From Centropus unirufus (lineage: Eukaryota > Chordata > Aves > Cuculiformes > Centropidae), in the NCBI GenBank assembly GCA_013397695.1, contig VYZI01000003.1, positions 4,848,837 through 4,912,836 of the forward strand: a stretch of DNA of 64,000 nt. Reading direction: 5' to 3'. Shown piece after piece: positions 10,753 through 22,249 of the stretch. Within the stretch, counting starts at the first letter, position 1; each line of letters opens with the position of its first letter. The notes beneath the pieces are model-generated. The model did no database searches and was not told the origin of the DNA. It saw only the letters and a list, made by a program, of their open reading frames with translations. The translations under genes were made by a program, and so were the position numbers.

Positions 10753-13725
10753 ACGCTTCTCATATACTTGTTATCTACCCATAAAAAGGGAGAAAGTAGA
10801 GCAGCAAGAGGCACAACTAAGGCATGCAAAAGAAGCGCTTATCAACCTGGTACTGATTTTATATGGTGGTCCTGAGGCGGTAGTTCAGCTAATGCATCCA
10901 AATAGAGCCTTGTTTTTCTTCACCGCTGCTTGAAACTGCGATATTGGTTCTAAAATCAGAATATTTCCACAGAATTAGGCAAACTTTGCAGGTTTTTATT
11001 CTCATTACTTTTTCTTCTTTATTTAATCCTACATCCTCTGCAAGTGTGCTTTTCATTGTTGCTTCAAATCTGCATTAGTAGTTGCATACAAAACACTACG
11101 CTTTCTCCTTTTAATAAGTTTAATGATCTCCTTTTGAGTAGAAATTCCAAGATTGACAAATAACTAAAATTATGCACAGCTCTGGCTTCCAGAGCTTTGA
11201 CATATATCACATTATGTGTTCCTTCACATTAAATTTTGTGCAAAGAAGGCAATCCTTAAAATATTTATAACATTTCCATCAATCCTCTCTTATTTCTTCC
11301 ACTTTTTCAGTTTTTGAGGTGCAAAAATAATCAAGAAACCTGGAAGTTAATCAACTTGGCCTTGTCACATGGAGTTTATTTCAAGGGAGCAGATTCAAGA
11401 GAGGGAGTTGAACAAGAAAATATATAAACAATTATTTCATCTACCATGATGCCAAGACTTATTTATTTGTTTGTTTATTTAATTGCCACACAAATTTAAT
11501 ATACAATCTTACTAAGTGCTGCGCACTGCAATGCTTGAATCACATTGCTAAGATTTAATTTTAAAACACACATTTGTAAAAACTGAGTGAAAGTTGGCTA
11601 AAGACAATCACCCCTTTAGGCCTTAGAAATACAGTGTGAAGTACAGAGAACCCAGAAACAAAACAACATTGGAGACTAAAAGGCAATCATGGTCGAGGAG
11701 AAGCCAAAAGTTTTTCTTGGCATTTCCAGAGTCACACAAAAAAACAAAGTTAGCCTCAAAATGAAATAAGAAATAGACTGAATAGTCTACTGCCTACTCC
11801 AGATATGTGTGGGGAAAAGAAATTTAGGCACATTCAGTGGGAGAATGTATTGTCACTTCCAATTTCCAGTACTTGAGTATTTTCCAACTATAAAATAAAT
11901 AAATAAACAATCCAGTAACTTTGGAGATGTTGAGCATAAACATTCCTCTAAAGGTAAAAATTGTTGTGCACAAAAATATCAGCACAATGCCCATGAAGTT
12001 TTGCATAAACCTGAACATTTTTTTGCCACCTGGACAGGTATATTTGGAATATTTTGGTCAATCCACATTCTCAAGATTTTGGTTCATAAGTATGCAAAAA
12101 TATAGGCAGAAGTATTCTGAGCATAAACTGTGACATTGATTTTCACATCCTTGACACCATTCCTAGAATACTCTGCACAAAAATGGGATACTATTTCACA
12201 AATGCTGTTGGAAATGGAGTAATAGAACCTATAACCAGAAGAGACCAGACATAGTTCTGTCAACTTTTCCCCAAGACAAGGAATTTTAATTTATGATCTT
12301 GGCATGAAGCCAAATAACTTATGAACAGCGGATTTCATATTCCAGGCTGAATTTTGGGATGAGAATGAAGAAATAACACAACTATCACTTTTTCCAAAGA
12401 TTTCCTTGCATCTTAGAGCAGAGCAGGTTGTTTTTTCTATTGAGTTAATTGAACTCTGTGAACAAGTGTGCAAGCAGGGAACAGCTTCTAGCCCAGTGTG
12501 ATTCCATATGATTATGTTCAATAATATTTACAAATTCAAATATGAAAATAAAAGGCACCAAGGAAGCAAAAGCAAAAAATCTCACCCACCCTCTCTATTT
12601 CGATCCTTTGGTATTTGGTAGAACAAACAAAGAAAGAACATCTGTAGATAAAGCCTAAGAGGGACATATGTGTTCCACACCTAACTACAGCAGGGTGTCA
12701 CTGTAACAGCTTGCTTACTACTTATCACATCCAAGTCCATATGGTGCATTTCTGCCTTAATTGGGCATTTCCATGCTTTTGTAGATTTCTGTCAAAAACT
12801 AAATTATATTTAAATATTATTGTGTTGATACTAAAACTTTTTTTATTTTAATGAATTTGAAGCAAAAATTAAATCCTGGAGTGGTTGTTCACAATGATTT
12901 TAATGACCTGAGAGATTCTCTAACAACAGAAAAAAATTGCAGTGTTATTTTACCTACATTTATATTTGAATTTCCTGCCAGCATTCAACCTAGACTACTC
13001 CAAATCAAATAAACTACAGAGGCCCACACAGTGAGAGGGGGTTCATTATGGATCATGAACAGCTCAGAGTGGAGGTGTCAAAGTAAAAGAACAGATAGCA
13101 TTGAAAAAAGACAAATAATATGTTTACCCCATACACTCTACATACTTAGTGAACTTTCTCAGAGAGGTTATTTTTTTGGGGCATGCTCAGGAGTAAGGAA
13201 ATGAAAAATAAGTGGCTTTACTTTCTTGTCTGAATGTGGAGAACTATTTTGATAGAAAGAGAGGCAAAAGGAAGTGTGAAGGGGGTCAGGCATTTGCCAG
13301 AGCCTTGTGCACAACTTCACTAAGCCTAAGCATAAAAGGGTGAACAGACCAATAATATACTACATGCAGACCAAGCAAAGAGATAGCATTGATCCCTACT
13401 GAGTCGGAGCCAAGGATAAAAGATAGAAGTGGTGGCTGTTGACTGAAGCTTCTATTACTGCAAAAATATAAGTGTTATGAAGCATCTGTCTTGGATAGAA
13501 TACAGGTTTCCCATTGTCCTAGTTTTGCAGCCAGCTTATTTTTGTTGACTTATTTCCTTTTCTACTGGCCTAAGAAACAGAAACATGGATTTTCTCTGGT
13601 TTTTTTTAGCAGTGAGGGAAATGTCCAGAGTATTTGGAGCCCAGTAATCCAAGCATCCTTGGCTGAATAAAAACAGCAGTCCTTGTTAATATGCAGATCC
13701 TAATAGGAGCTTGTGAGGAAACACC

Positions 13726-14318
13726 TGCCTTAGTTTAGCCCTTGGATGACAGCTAAGCAATATACAGCTACTCTGTATACTCAGTGGCATGGGATAAAAA
13801 TCAGAAAAGGAAATAAAAGCTTGTGGGTAGAAATAAAAAAAGTTTTAATAAAACAATAAAAGAAAGAATAATGACAATACTACTACTACTAATAATAGTA
13901 CAATATAGAAATCAACACTCAGCCCATCCTGGATAGTGGTCACAGCAAGCACACTCAAAGTGGTGACCTCCAGTTGGTGGACACAGTGAGCACAGCAGTT
14001 CCAGTAGGAACAGATGTTATGGCCAGCACAGAAATCATCAAATAAAGAAAGGGAATTTGGAGCATCAGAAGCTGAGCAGCCAGAGCAGGAGTGTCAAGAG
14101 TGAGAGGGACACCAATTGATGGTAGACACTGAGCCACTCTGCTCCTCCCAGCTTTCATACACTTGCTTAAATGTAAAAAATGTGAAACCCAAAAAAGTCC
14201 TTGATTCCTTTGCAACTGTTAAAAACATCAGCCTTTTCCAGCATTCTTCTTATACTAAACATAGAAAAACAGCAACTGGTTGGAAGAAAATTAATTCTAT
14301 CTCAACTGAACATAAACA
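13726..14318 (-). mobile_element. Solo LTR of an endogenous retrovirus
   Basis: In plus-strand reading the segment follows the antisense of a common avian LTR from end to end. It begins TGCCTTAGTTTAGCCC (13726). It continues with GACAGCTAAGCA, then GGCATGGGATAAAAATCAG, and then AAGCTTGTGGGTAGAAATA, the antisense of the conserved box before the polyadenylation site. On the minus strand ATTAAA lies near 13848. The region then passes through ACTACTACTACTAATAATAG, an AAT-type microsatellite typical of this LTR. The right end has GGAAGAAAATTAATTCTATC, then CTCAACTGAACATAAACA (end 14318), which is the antisense of the LTR's 5' start. The flanks are ACACC on the left and TCACC on the right, a plausible 5-bp target duplication with one mismatch. 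No internal retroviral genes adjoin it. The ERV class is not resolved. Confidence 0.75.
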
Positions 14319-14618
14319 TCACCTAGCAACAAGAGAAAACAATGTGTTATCAATATTACTCTCACACTAAGTCTGAAATGTATCAGCTCAGATACACAAT
14401 TATAGAACAGTATACAGATACAAACTGAGAACAGTATGAATAAGTTTTTGTTCTTTCCTAAAAAAGCTGGTCTTCGGTACGCCCAACAGTAAGCTTACTT
14501 CCACTTAGCTTCAGGTTCCTTTCAGCAACTATTCCTGAATGAACAAGGATGCTGAAAAAGTTGTTTAACAACTTAAGAGAAAAAAATGTGAGAATTTAAA
14601 CTTGGGTGAGTAAGAAAA

Positions 14619-14647
14619 GCAATGCGTGCATTGCAGTATGCAGTATG
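14619..14647. repeat. Perfect 7-bp palindrome and short direct repeat
   Basis: GCAATGC and GCATTGC (14619-14634) are exact inverted copies separated by GT. The following bases repeat GCAGTAT twice (14633-14646). Confidence 0.85.
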
Positions 14648-15485
14648 TCAACAACAGAGAGAGACATGCGGTGTGATGCCATCTTTTTTTAGACCACAGC
14701 AACTGGCAGCAGGCACCTCTATCCCGCACAGACACAGCTTAGAATACAAAGAAAAATCTCTGCAGGGAACGTTTCATGAAAGAACTCAGCCATGATCACA
14801 TCTTTCGCAGGTTGATTTCAAGCAGTTTTCTCCCTCCCCACGGTCTGGACATAAGCTGATTTTAAAATGCAGCCACCTTATGCATAATTTCTTTGTAAAA
14901 ACACATGAATGGATTGAAGAATGATTTTAAAGGATCAGCCAGATAACTTAGCTCATGTTACAGAGCCCAGATGCGGACAAGGAAGAAGGCTCAATTTTCT
15001 TTGCACAAGTTTCATAGCAAACACTAGAGAGGTGCACATTTGACTGTTAATTCTAATTTCTATGCTCAAAAGACTAGAAAACTTGTACAGTTTATCAGGT
15101 TTCAAAGATGAACTTGGAAAATAATGAATTCTGATAAAATCTCATAGGTCATTCTTGGGAGGAAGCCTCAATTAATTCAAAGTGTTAATTCTTTTTATAA
15201 AAATAAGGGATTTTTTTAAGGCACTTCAAGTCCTTAATTTTACTCCTTAGCTTCTTTTAATTCCACCTTTTGAAGTCTTTATTCAAGATTTGAATTACAG
15301 CTATTAAACATACTGATAAAAGGAAGTATGTTATCTTTCTCCATTCTATGTATAAAATAAAATGGACTCTGAGGAAATTGTGGTGGTCACCCTGAATCAG
15401 CTGCAAAGCAACTCAGGATGCATGTGCTGTAGCACATATCAAATTCCTGTCTAATAATTTCCTAAACTCAGACAAGTTCTTTTTA

Positions 15486-15525
15486 TCATTATTGTCATTA
15501 TTAACAATAATAATAATGATAATGA
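15486..15525. repeat. Imperfect ATT/AAT palindrome
   Basis: A TCATTATT-type left arm is mirrored by an AATAATGATAATGA right arm around a central AAC. The structure probably arose from a trinucleotide microsatellite. Confidence 0.75.
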
Positions 15526-17404
15526 TGAGTTAAAAAAATCAAATTCCTAGAATACTACTTAGTTGAAACTACTGAAATGTACTTGCCTTTTTTTTCACAA
15601 TAGCAAGGCACAAACTATCACAACTCTCTTTAATCACTTCGGCATCTGAAAGTCTACAGAGAAATATTTCTTGCAAGAGAACTTCAATAGCTTGAATTCT
15701 GCTATGGCATTAAAATATTGTTGTCTTCAACACAGCTGAGTTGTGCAGTTTGACATCTACCTCCCCTGTGAATCATCTGGAATACCCTAACAAGGCACCT
15801 CATATTAATGCCCATGAGAACAGGAGGCAGTAAGCAATTTCTGAACTTGTCTAAGTTTTGAAGAACACTCTGAATGCAGCACAGCATGGCATTTGAATCC
15901 ATCCAAATACTTACCAGATAAGGTACTGCCATATCCTGCTGAAATCATAGTATTCTGGTTACAGGACTTGACATGGAAACTGAAAACCTACACCACCATC
16001 AGCATGAGTGAATACAAATCCAAATCTCCCATCTCTTTGGAGAGTGCCCTAGCCACATGACTTTTGTTGAAGCTGTGCCAGTTTTGTGCAGCCAGGAACT
16101 TGGAATTTGTTTGGCCTGCAAAGATTGCAAAGGGAAGTCTATTTCTGTAATCTAAGAGGCAAAGCAGTCTGCTGGAGAAGAGGAGAATCTAAAATAGTTC
16201 TTCCCCGAGGGCCTGCTAAGAATATGTAATTTCCATGTAATAGTCTTAGGATAAAACACATTAACAATATTGGAAATGAAACTGAAACACAAGAACTCTC
16301 CTGCTTCCACAGTTTACAAATCTTATTGTCTCACAGTCAACCTCTCTTTCTTACTTTTTCTTTCTGGCCCCAGACCTTCCACCATTTCTTGTAAAGGGAT
16401 TTTTTCCAACAGATAGGTGTAAGACTGACATGGCATAAAAATAGCCAATAGACGGTAAACAAGATGTTCTTATGATAAGAAAGCATCAACTTACGTTCAG
16501 TACTCAAAACAACATGTTGAAACCTGAACTCAGCTGGGGGGGGCACAAATATACTTCATTCAGCTGCAGAGAAGTACAAAAGTCTAGGGAAACACAGAGT
16601 TTCAAGTATATTCAGCATTTCATAGCATCTGGCTTAATTATCTTCCTGAAGAAGATAAAAACAAACACTTCTGCATGCTCTAAATATTATTTGAGTTGAT
16701 CAATTTCACCCCTGGAATGTCTTTATGAACTTCATCTAAAAAGAAGGAGCAAACTTATATGCTAACTTTGTTCCTCTTTGTGGCTTTGGGAAAATAAATT
16801 ATTCCAACTTAAATGCTCTGATCTATTTTTGGGAGAAAACATAAAACTAAAAATAATGCTAAAAGTTGTAGACTCCATAGAAAAGACAGAAATGCCTGAT
16901 TAAGAATGAATTCTATGCTGGCAGGACATTTCAAAGTGGTGTTCCTAAAGAGGACAGTGTTGCTAATCCACCAAACAGTTAGATCCTCAGAGGATTTCAT
17001 CTTGCCTACCTTACCCTACAATGGTGCTATAAGCTAGAAAGTGCTATTGCAGACAGTTATCATCCAAAATTTAAACTGAGACCTGCAGCCATGCTCTGAA
17101 ATATATACAAGCCTTCAGAGTGTTATACGTGAAGTCTCATGAGGCTCACAAAGCATCAGAATAGTTTATATGAAGGAACTTTTCCTCTCATAAAATATTT
17201 GCTACGTAATCTGTGAATGAAATACACTGTTTGTCCTATTTTAAAATTTGAAACTAATTTGACATGTTTCCCTCCATTACCTCTTCTTGCGCTTGCTAGA
17301 CTACAGAGTCAATCACACAGTCAGCAGGAACAGTCTAATTTGGAACAGGTGACAGCAATGAGTTTCTGATGTCACAGGTCCTAAAGCTAAAATACAATGA
17401 TCTA

Positions 17405-18224
17405 ATCTCTCCACAGAGGAATATGGACAGGGTGGGTCAATGAGCCATGAGGTCAATTGTATGAGGTTTAACAAGGCCAAGTGCTGTGTCCTGCACTTTG
17501 CTCACAACAACCCCATGCAACGCTGCAGGGTTGGGAATGAATGGTTGAAACTCCGCCTGGCAGAAAAGGACCTAGATGTGTTGGTCAAAAGCCAGCTAAA
17601 CATGAGCCAACAGTGTGCCCAGGTGTCCAAAAAGGCCAACAACATCCTGGCTTGTATCAGAAATAATGTGGCCAACAGGAGTAGGGAAGGGATTGCCCCC
17701 CTAGCAGTGTGTCACAGTAGTATTGAGGCTGTACCTCGAATATTGTGTACAGTTGTGGGCTGTAGGAGGAAATGGAGGTGCTGGAGTATATCCAGGGAAG
17801 GGCAACAAAGCTGATGGAGGGGCTGGAGAACAAATCTTATGAGAAAGGCTAAGGGAACTGGGGCTGTTAGTCTAGAGAAGAGGAGGCTGAGGGGGAAACT
17901 GGTCACTATCTACAACTGCCTAAAAGCTGACTGTTGTTCTCTTTCGCTAAGCAACTAGTCAAAGAGCAAGAGGAGATGGCCTCAGGTTGTGCCAGTGGAG
18001 GTTTGGAGTGAATATTAGGAAAAATATACTTCCTGAAAGAGTGATGAAAGATTGGAATAGGATTCTCAGAGAAAGGGGTGGATTCACCATCCCTGGAGGT
18101 GTGCAAAAGGCATGTAGACATGGCACTTCAGGACATGTTTTAGTAGGCATGGTGGTGTTGGTCTGACAATTGGACTTGATGATCTTAAAGGTATTTCACA
18201 GCATTAATTCTTCTATGATTCTAT
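17405..18224 (+). mobile_element. CR1 LINE, end of ORF2 plus 3' UTR and tail
   Basis: This is a 5'-truncated copy carrying the C-terminal part of CR1 ORF2. The frame at 17440-17814 contains MRFNKAKCCVLHFAHNNPMQ, then LAEKDLDVLVKSQLNMSQQC, then KANNILACIRNNVANRSRE. The usual continuation LEYCVQLWA and later EVLEYIQGRATKLMEGLENK lie in other frames, so there are at least two frameshifts. The coding part is followed by the 3' UTR (CCATCCCTGGAGGTGTGCAA near 18088, TTGGACTTGATGATCTTAAA near 18171). The tail GATTCTATTCC ends near 18224. The copy is inactive and moderately diverged. Encoded function when intact: the reverse transcriptase of a non-LTR retrotransposon. Confidence 0.93.
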
Positions 18225-18410
18225 TCCATCACAAATGAGAACAAACTGAAAGCTTCTCTTGTTGATATTGCCTAGCAATAAGGCAAGATTTGATAATATA
18301 GGAAAAGAAACAGTTCAGTACCAGCCTTGAAGAGCCAGGAAGGAGGTATCAGAAATGTCTTGCAGGGGTCTGTCCCTCTGAGCTTGGAAAATCTTTTGGC
18401 ATCTTGAGCT

Positions 18411-18442
18411 ATTAAGCCATTAAGCTATTAAGCTATTGAGCT
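18411..18442. repeat. 8-bp tandem repeat, four units
   Basis: Four contiguous units: ATTAAGCC, ATTAAGCT, ATTAAGCT, ATTGAGCT. Confidence 0.9.
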
Positions 18443-18790
18443 TTAGCTCTGGTTTTAACCATGACAATGGCACAGAGCCATTCTCGTGTTGGAGGCTTAA
18501 AGCCAGAGTTTTGGGGAAGAAGTCAGATTCACCAACAGAGTAGCCTATAGCAAACATTCATATAATATATTTTTTCATGTTATATTTATTCTGTGTAGAT
18601 TTGACAAATTTCTGTGCCACCCTGAGAAAGAAAAAAAAGTGTTTGAATTCTAATTGAACAAGACTGTACACTTACGTGTGTTTATGCTCCTTTTTTAAAC
18701 ATTAAAATTATATGCTACTTTTAGATGTAAGACTTTTTCATCCCACTCATTTCACATGTTAAAGAAAACAAGCTTAGTTATTTTATTTTT

Positions 18791-18876
18791 GGTATATGGG
18801 AGAAAGGAAAAGGATAAGGAGGGGAGAAAAGACAAGGAAGGAAGAAAGAAAGAGAAAGTGAACACAAGAGAAATTT
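18791..18876. repeat. Purine-rich (GA/GGAA) low-complexity tract
   Basis: An almost pure A/G run on the plus strand, with GGAAGGAAGAAAGAAAGAG-like units. Confidence 0.8.
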
Positions 18877-20778
18877 AAAAAACAAGTATGTCTTTATAGA
18901 GGACACAATTTAATCTCATATTCAGTCTTTCCTTCACTATATTTACAGAATTGTAACATTGTACTTTTATGGCGTAAAAGATATTAATTTCAGCATTGTT
19001 TAAGTGGGAGGCAAAGAAATATATTCTGGTTTCAATTAGAAAGACAGATATATAAACAGGTTTTATTGGAAGGTCTTGATAGGAACAAAAGAATGTGATA
19101 TTGATGGGCACAAGGGACTCAGACCTGCTCATGTTCAAACCACTGGAAATTGGCTTTAGGGCTGCAGGATCAAGCACATCTTTATGTCACGAACAGGTTT
19201 AGCAGACATGTTAAAATAGCTTCAGTTTTTGATGATGGCTCCATCCCCAGGAATCTGGATCTCACTGCCATTACCCACAGTCATTGGTAGCCAAAGGCCT
19301 GAATTTCTGCTTTAAAAAAGGTTGAAGTCTTGCCATAAATACTTTCCAGAGAATGGCAGATATTATGGCAACAGTGTTCCCTTTGCTCTAGTTAAGGTTG
19401 TGTCAGCACTTAAATTATAAACCCCTGTTTTCAAGGGTTTACATCTTGGCTATAAACATTTGCCAGGAGATGAAAATTGGCGTTCACTGCCCTAAAGCCA
19501 TTTTTTAATAACAAAAGTTGGAGAAAATCAGACAGTTTTTGGGTTTCTTTTACTGCAATAGGGAAAAGAAATGGAATTTCATTGTGGGTGGTGAGGTATG
19601 TTTCTAAGTGCACAGATAAGTGTATACACAGAAAGCAGGTATATCCCTAAAATGTAAAATCTGCTTTCTGTTTTTTAATTAAAATTTGTGGGCACTGAGA
19701 CGTTTGTTAGTTTGTTTTAAATACATTTTTGTAAGAGTACTAAAACCAAAATGGGAACATTGTAGTTAGTATATATATTTCTTTTGGCCACATGAGCTTT
19801 ATTAGGAATATAGAAAGTACAATAAAAATATGTTACCTTTAAATGGTAGCATTTTTGCTCTTTGTAAAGGAGTTGTCATATTTATGTTTTATATAGTTTT
19901 TCTAAGTACAAATAGTCGCTTATTAAGCTATGGAAAGCAAAACCCTTGCAACTACTCTTCGTCAAGGTATCTTAGACAACATTTCTTCTTTGAATGTTCA
20001 CGTATGAAAAATTCTCTAGCCAAATAATTCATTCTTCAGCAGTATCCCCAGGGCTGTGTGCATCAACTCTGCTCCTATGCAGGCTAACTTCTGTCTCACA
20101 AAGGAGTGATGCACATTACACTCTCTTTCTGAGTTTCTCATTCTAAAAATCCTTTGAAATCCCTCTTACTCTCTGAGATAGTGTTTTTGCGCTTGTGCAC
20201 ATTTTTGTATGTTTATACACAAGCATAGTTATATATGTATAAAACAACTCTGAAGAATTTGCTTGTGAATTACTTCTTTCTCGTACATTTATTTTATGTA
20301 TATTAATATTGGATAACTGCAGGAAATACTCTCTAATGAACCACAACTTTCTAAAGAAGAGTTTTACATATGTAATGAAAATGAGACAGGCAGACGAGAT
20401 GCACAAAAGCAACATTATTGGGTATGCAGCACTGTTGTCACATGAAGGTACCTGAGGCCCACACTACATACTGAAAATACAATATGAAAACTTTTGGCAG
20501 GAGCAGTAGTTTCCAGTGGTCAGTGAAAACCATGAAACAAAATTGCTTCAGCATTCCCAGTGGCAGGAGGATCCTTATTTCCTTATATGTTAGACATCAA
20601 AGGAAAGAACTGTTGAGAGGTACATATTACCCACCCCAAACAGAATTAGACCGTGCCTAACAATGTAGCTCAAGCAGGCAATTTGTGGAAGAACACTGGG
20701 ACATGCTGTTTCAATTTTAAACAGAGTATGTGAATTTGAAGTCTTTCCAGTCCTGGTGACCAGGACATCTAATTTTTT

Positions 20779-20996
20779 TCAGTTGTAATCCACAACTTCA
20801 GTGTGGCCAAGCTCATCCACCAGAAGAGTCAGTGTGTGAGGTTCAAGACTGTGGACAGACCCTTCATTGGAAATACATGCTGTCTCATCAAAGTTACTAA
20901 TACTGCACCTAAGTGGCAGAGTAGTATGTGCTTCTATAGATGTGTTGACACTGACTACCGGAATAAGAAGCCTGGAATTCATTTTTCACATTTCTG
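20779..20996. other. Region open on both strands, unassigned
   Basis: The segment is free of stops in one plus frame (from about 20780 to the TGA at 20995) and one minus frame (20982-20779). On the plus side it is preceded by a T-rich stretch ending in TTTTTTCAG near 20781, which resembles a 3' splice site. The plus frame has several Cys and basic residues (for example CFYRCVDTDYRNKK), and the minus frame ends LLVDELGHTEVVDYN. I do not recognise either as a family. There is no good splice donor after the plus frame. It could be a chance open stretch, an old processed pseudogene or an isolated exon. Confidence 0.15.
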
Positions 20997-22249
20997 AGTT
21001 CCACTACTTTATATGTAGTTTCATGGGAAATCACATGGTTTAAGCTGCCAGATCACTGAAGGAAGCTTCCCATTCTAGAAAAGAAGACTTTAATACACAA
21101 CAGTAGGGGAAGAAGGAAGAGCAGTCTACAAAAGACACGGCCTGGTGCCTGTAACCAGCAGGAGCCTTGGGTTTGTAGCAGATTGATCTAAATTATGGAT
21201 TAACAATACAGGCCTGCAAGCTCTCAGGAACTCTGGAAATGTCAGGTCCGTATGGCCTGGAACGAAATAATGGGAATGAAATTTTCACAATTAATTTAAT
21301 ATTCAATGTAAATTAAAATGAAGTATCCCTTTGCTTAATTTCTGATAAAAAAATATTGTTTTTTACCCAAGGTGTCAGATTCATAAATCTATTCTGCTAT
21401 TCATTGTCTCTAATTGTTAGGAAGCTACTATCAGTTGTAGTCTTACAGGTCTAATTGGCATGCTTGGTTATTTCAGAGCCATAAACAAGGCCCGTTACTA
21501 TTTTACTTTGAATTGGATGAGGATAGACCCCCTAATCACATCTTTTGGAACTGTATTTCTCGGGTAACAAAAACTCTGAGATCTTCCACCTCTCTCATCC
21601 TTCACAACTTCCAGAGAGTACAGAAAGGTCAATAAGATATTGAGTAAGAGCTCATTATGAGATATTATTAGCAAGCATAATAATTGTTTGTGCTCTTCCA
21701 TAACATGTGTGCTTCAGTGCACGTATTAATGAACAAACCATTATTAAAAGGCAATTTGTCTCCAACTATTATAAATTATAAACTTCAGAGTACATAAATC
21801 CAGATAAGGCCCTTCATGTAGGGTATAGCACATTGCTTCATTTAGTTAATGAAAGAAAAAGTACCAGCTACCAAATGGAAAATGGTCTAGAATTTCTTTC
21901 CTGGGGTTGTGGAGATATATATTTCCTGTTTATTTTCCCTGTCAGCCAAAGAAAGGCAAGTTGAAAAACGAACTTAACCCTGTCTTGTACAATTCAGAGC
22001 GATTATCACTGCTATGGTAATGAAAACTCTTATCTATTTGCACTGAGGCTCTGCTGCTTGCAAGGAGAAGCTTCAGTGAGCACCAAGGCCTTTTTCTATT
22101 AGACACACAAATAGGCCCATCAACCTCTTACTCTGAAGAGTGTCCAGTCTAGTTTCAGAGAAGATAAAAAATGCAAATTATGACAAGGGAAACAAAAGTT
22201 AATTGACAGCATTGACTGGAAACTGATGCCCAGTGCAGTCATTTCAAAT
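20997..22249. other. Intergenic DNA, partly mixed composition
   Basis: No gene or repeat is recognised. The parts at 21160-21500 and 21960-22140 are less repetitive, with homeodomain-like TAAT sites, and are considered below as possible conserved elements. Confidence 0.5.

Larger units (their letters stand above)
6863..13725. other. Long intergenic stretch, mostly unique-looking DNA
   Basis: No gene is recognisable. The longest open frames (6931-7185, 7904-8170 on minus, 8995-9294) match no family I know and are of chance length. The stretch contains a hairpin with direct repeats (7802-7851), a CTTT microsatellite (10734-10752) and a T-rich ATTT/GTTT patch near 11460-11485. The part at 10801-10940 is less AT-rich and keeps several CpGs. 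Confidence 0.65.
14319..17404. other. Intergenic DNA without recognisable genes
   Basis: No gene is recognised. The stretch holds two visible inverted repeats (14619-14634 and 15486-15525). A less AT-rich part at 14691-14900 is a possible conserved noncoding element. The 76-codon minus frame at 15702-15932 matches no family I know. Confidence 0.6.
18225..20700. other. Intergenic DNA with low-complexity patches
   Basis: No gene is seen. The stretch contains an 8-bp tandem repeat (18411-18442) and a purine-rich A/G tract (18791-18876). The 100-codon minus frame at 18875-19177 and the 90-codon minus frame at 20143-20415 match no family I know and lack supporting splice or initiation context. 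Confidence 0.6.

Noticed and set aside
13517..13725. TGTCCTAGTTTTGCAGCC, resembling the start of a sense-strand LTR
   Set aside because: Only about 18 bases agree with the usual LTR start, and the following 200 bp do not continue the match.
15905..15955. On the minus strand, a TTTCAG...CTG|GTAAGT arrangement that could enclose a 24-base exon
   Set aside because: Single matches to splice signals are common by chance, and no neighbouring exons or family match were found.
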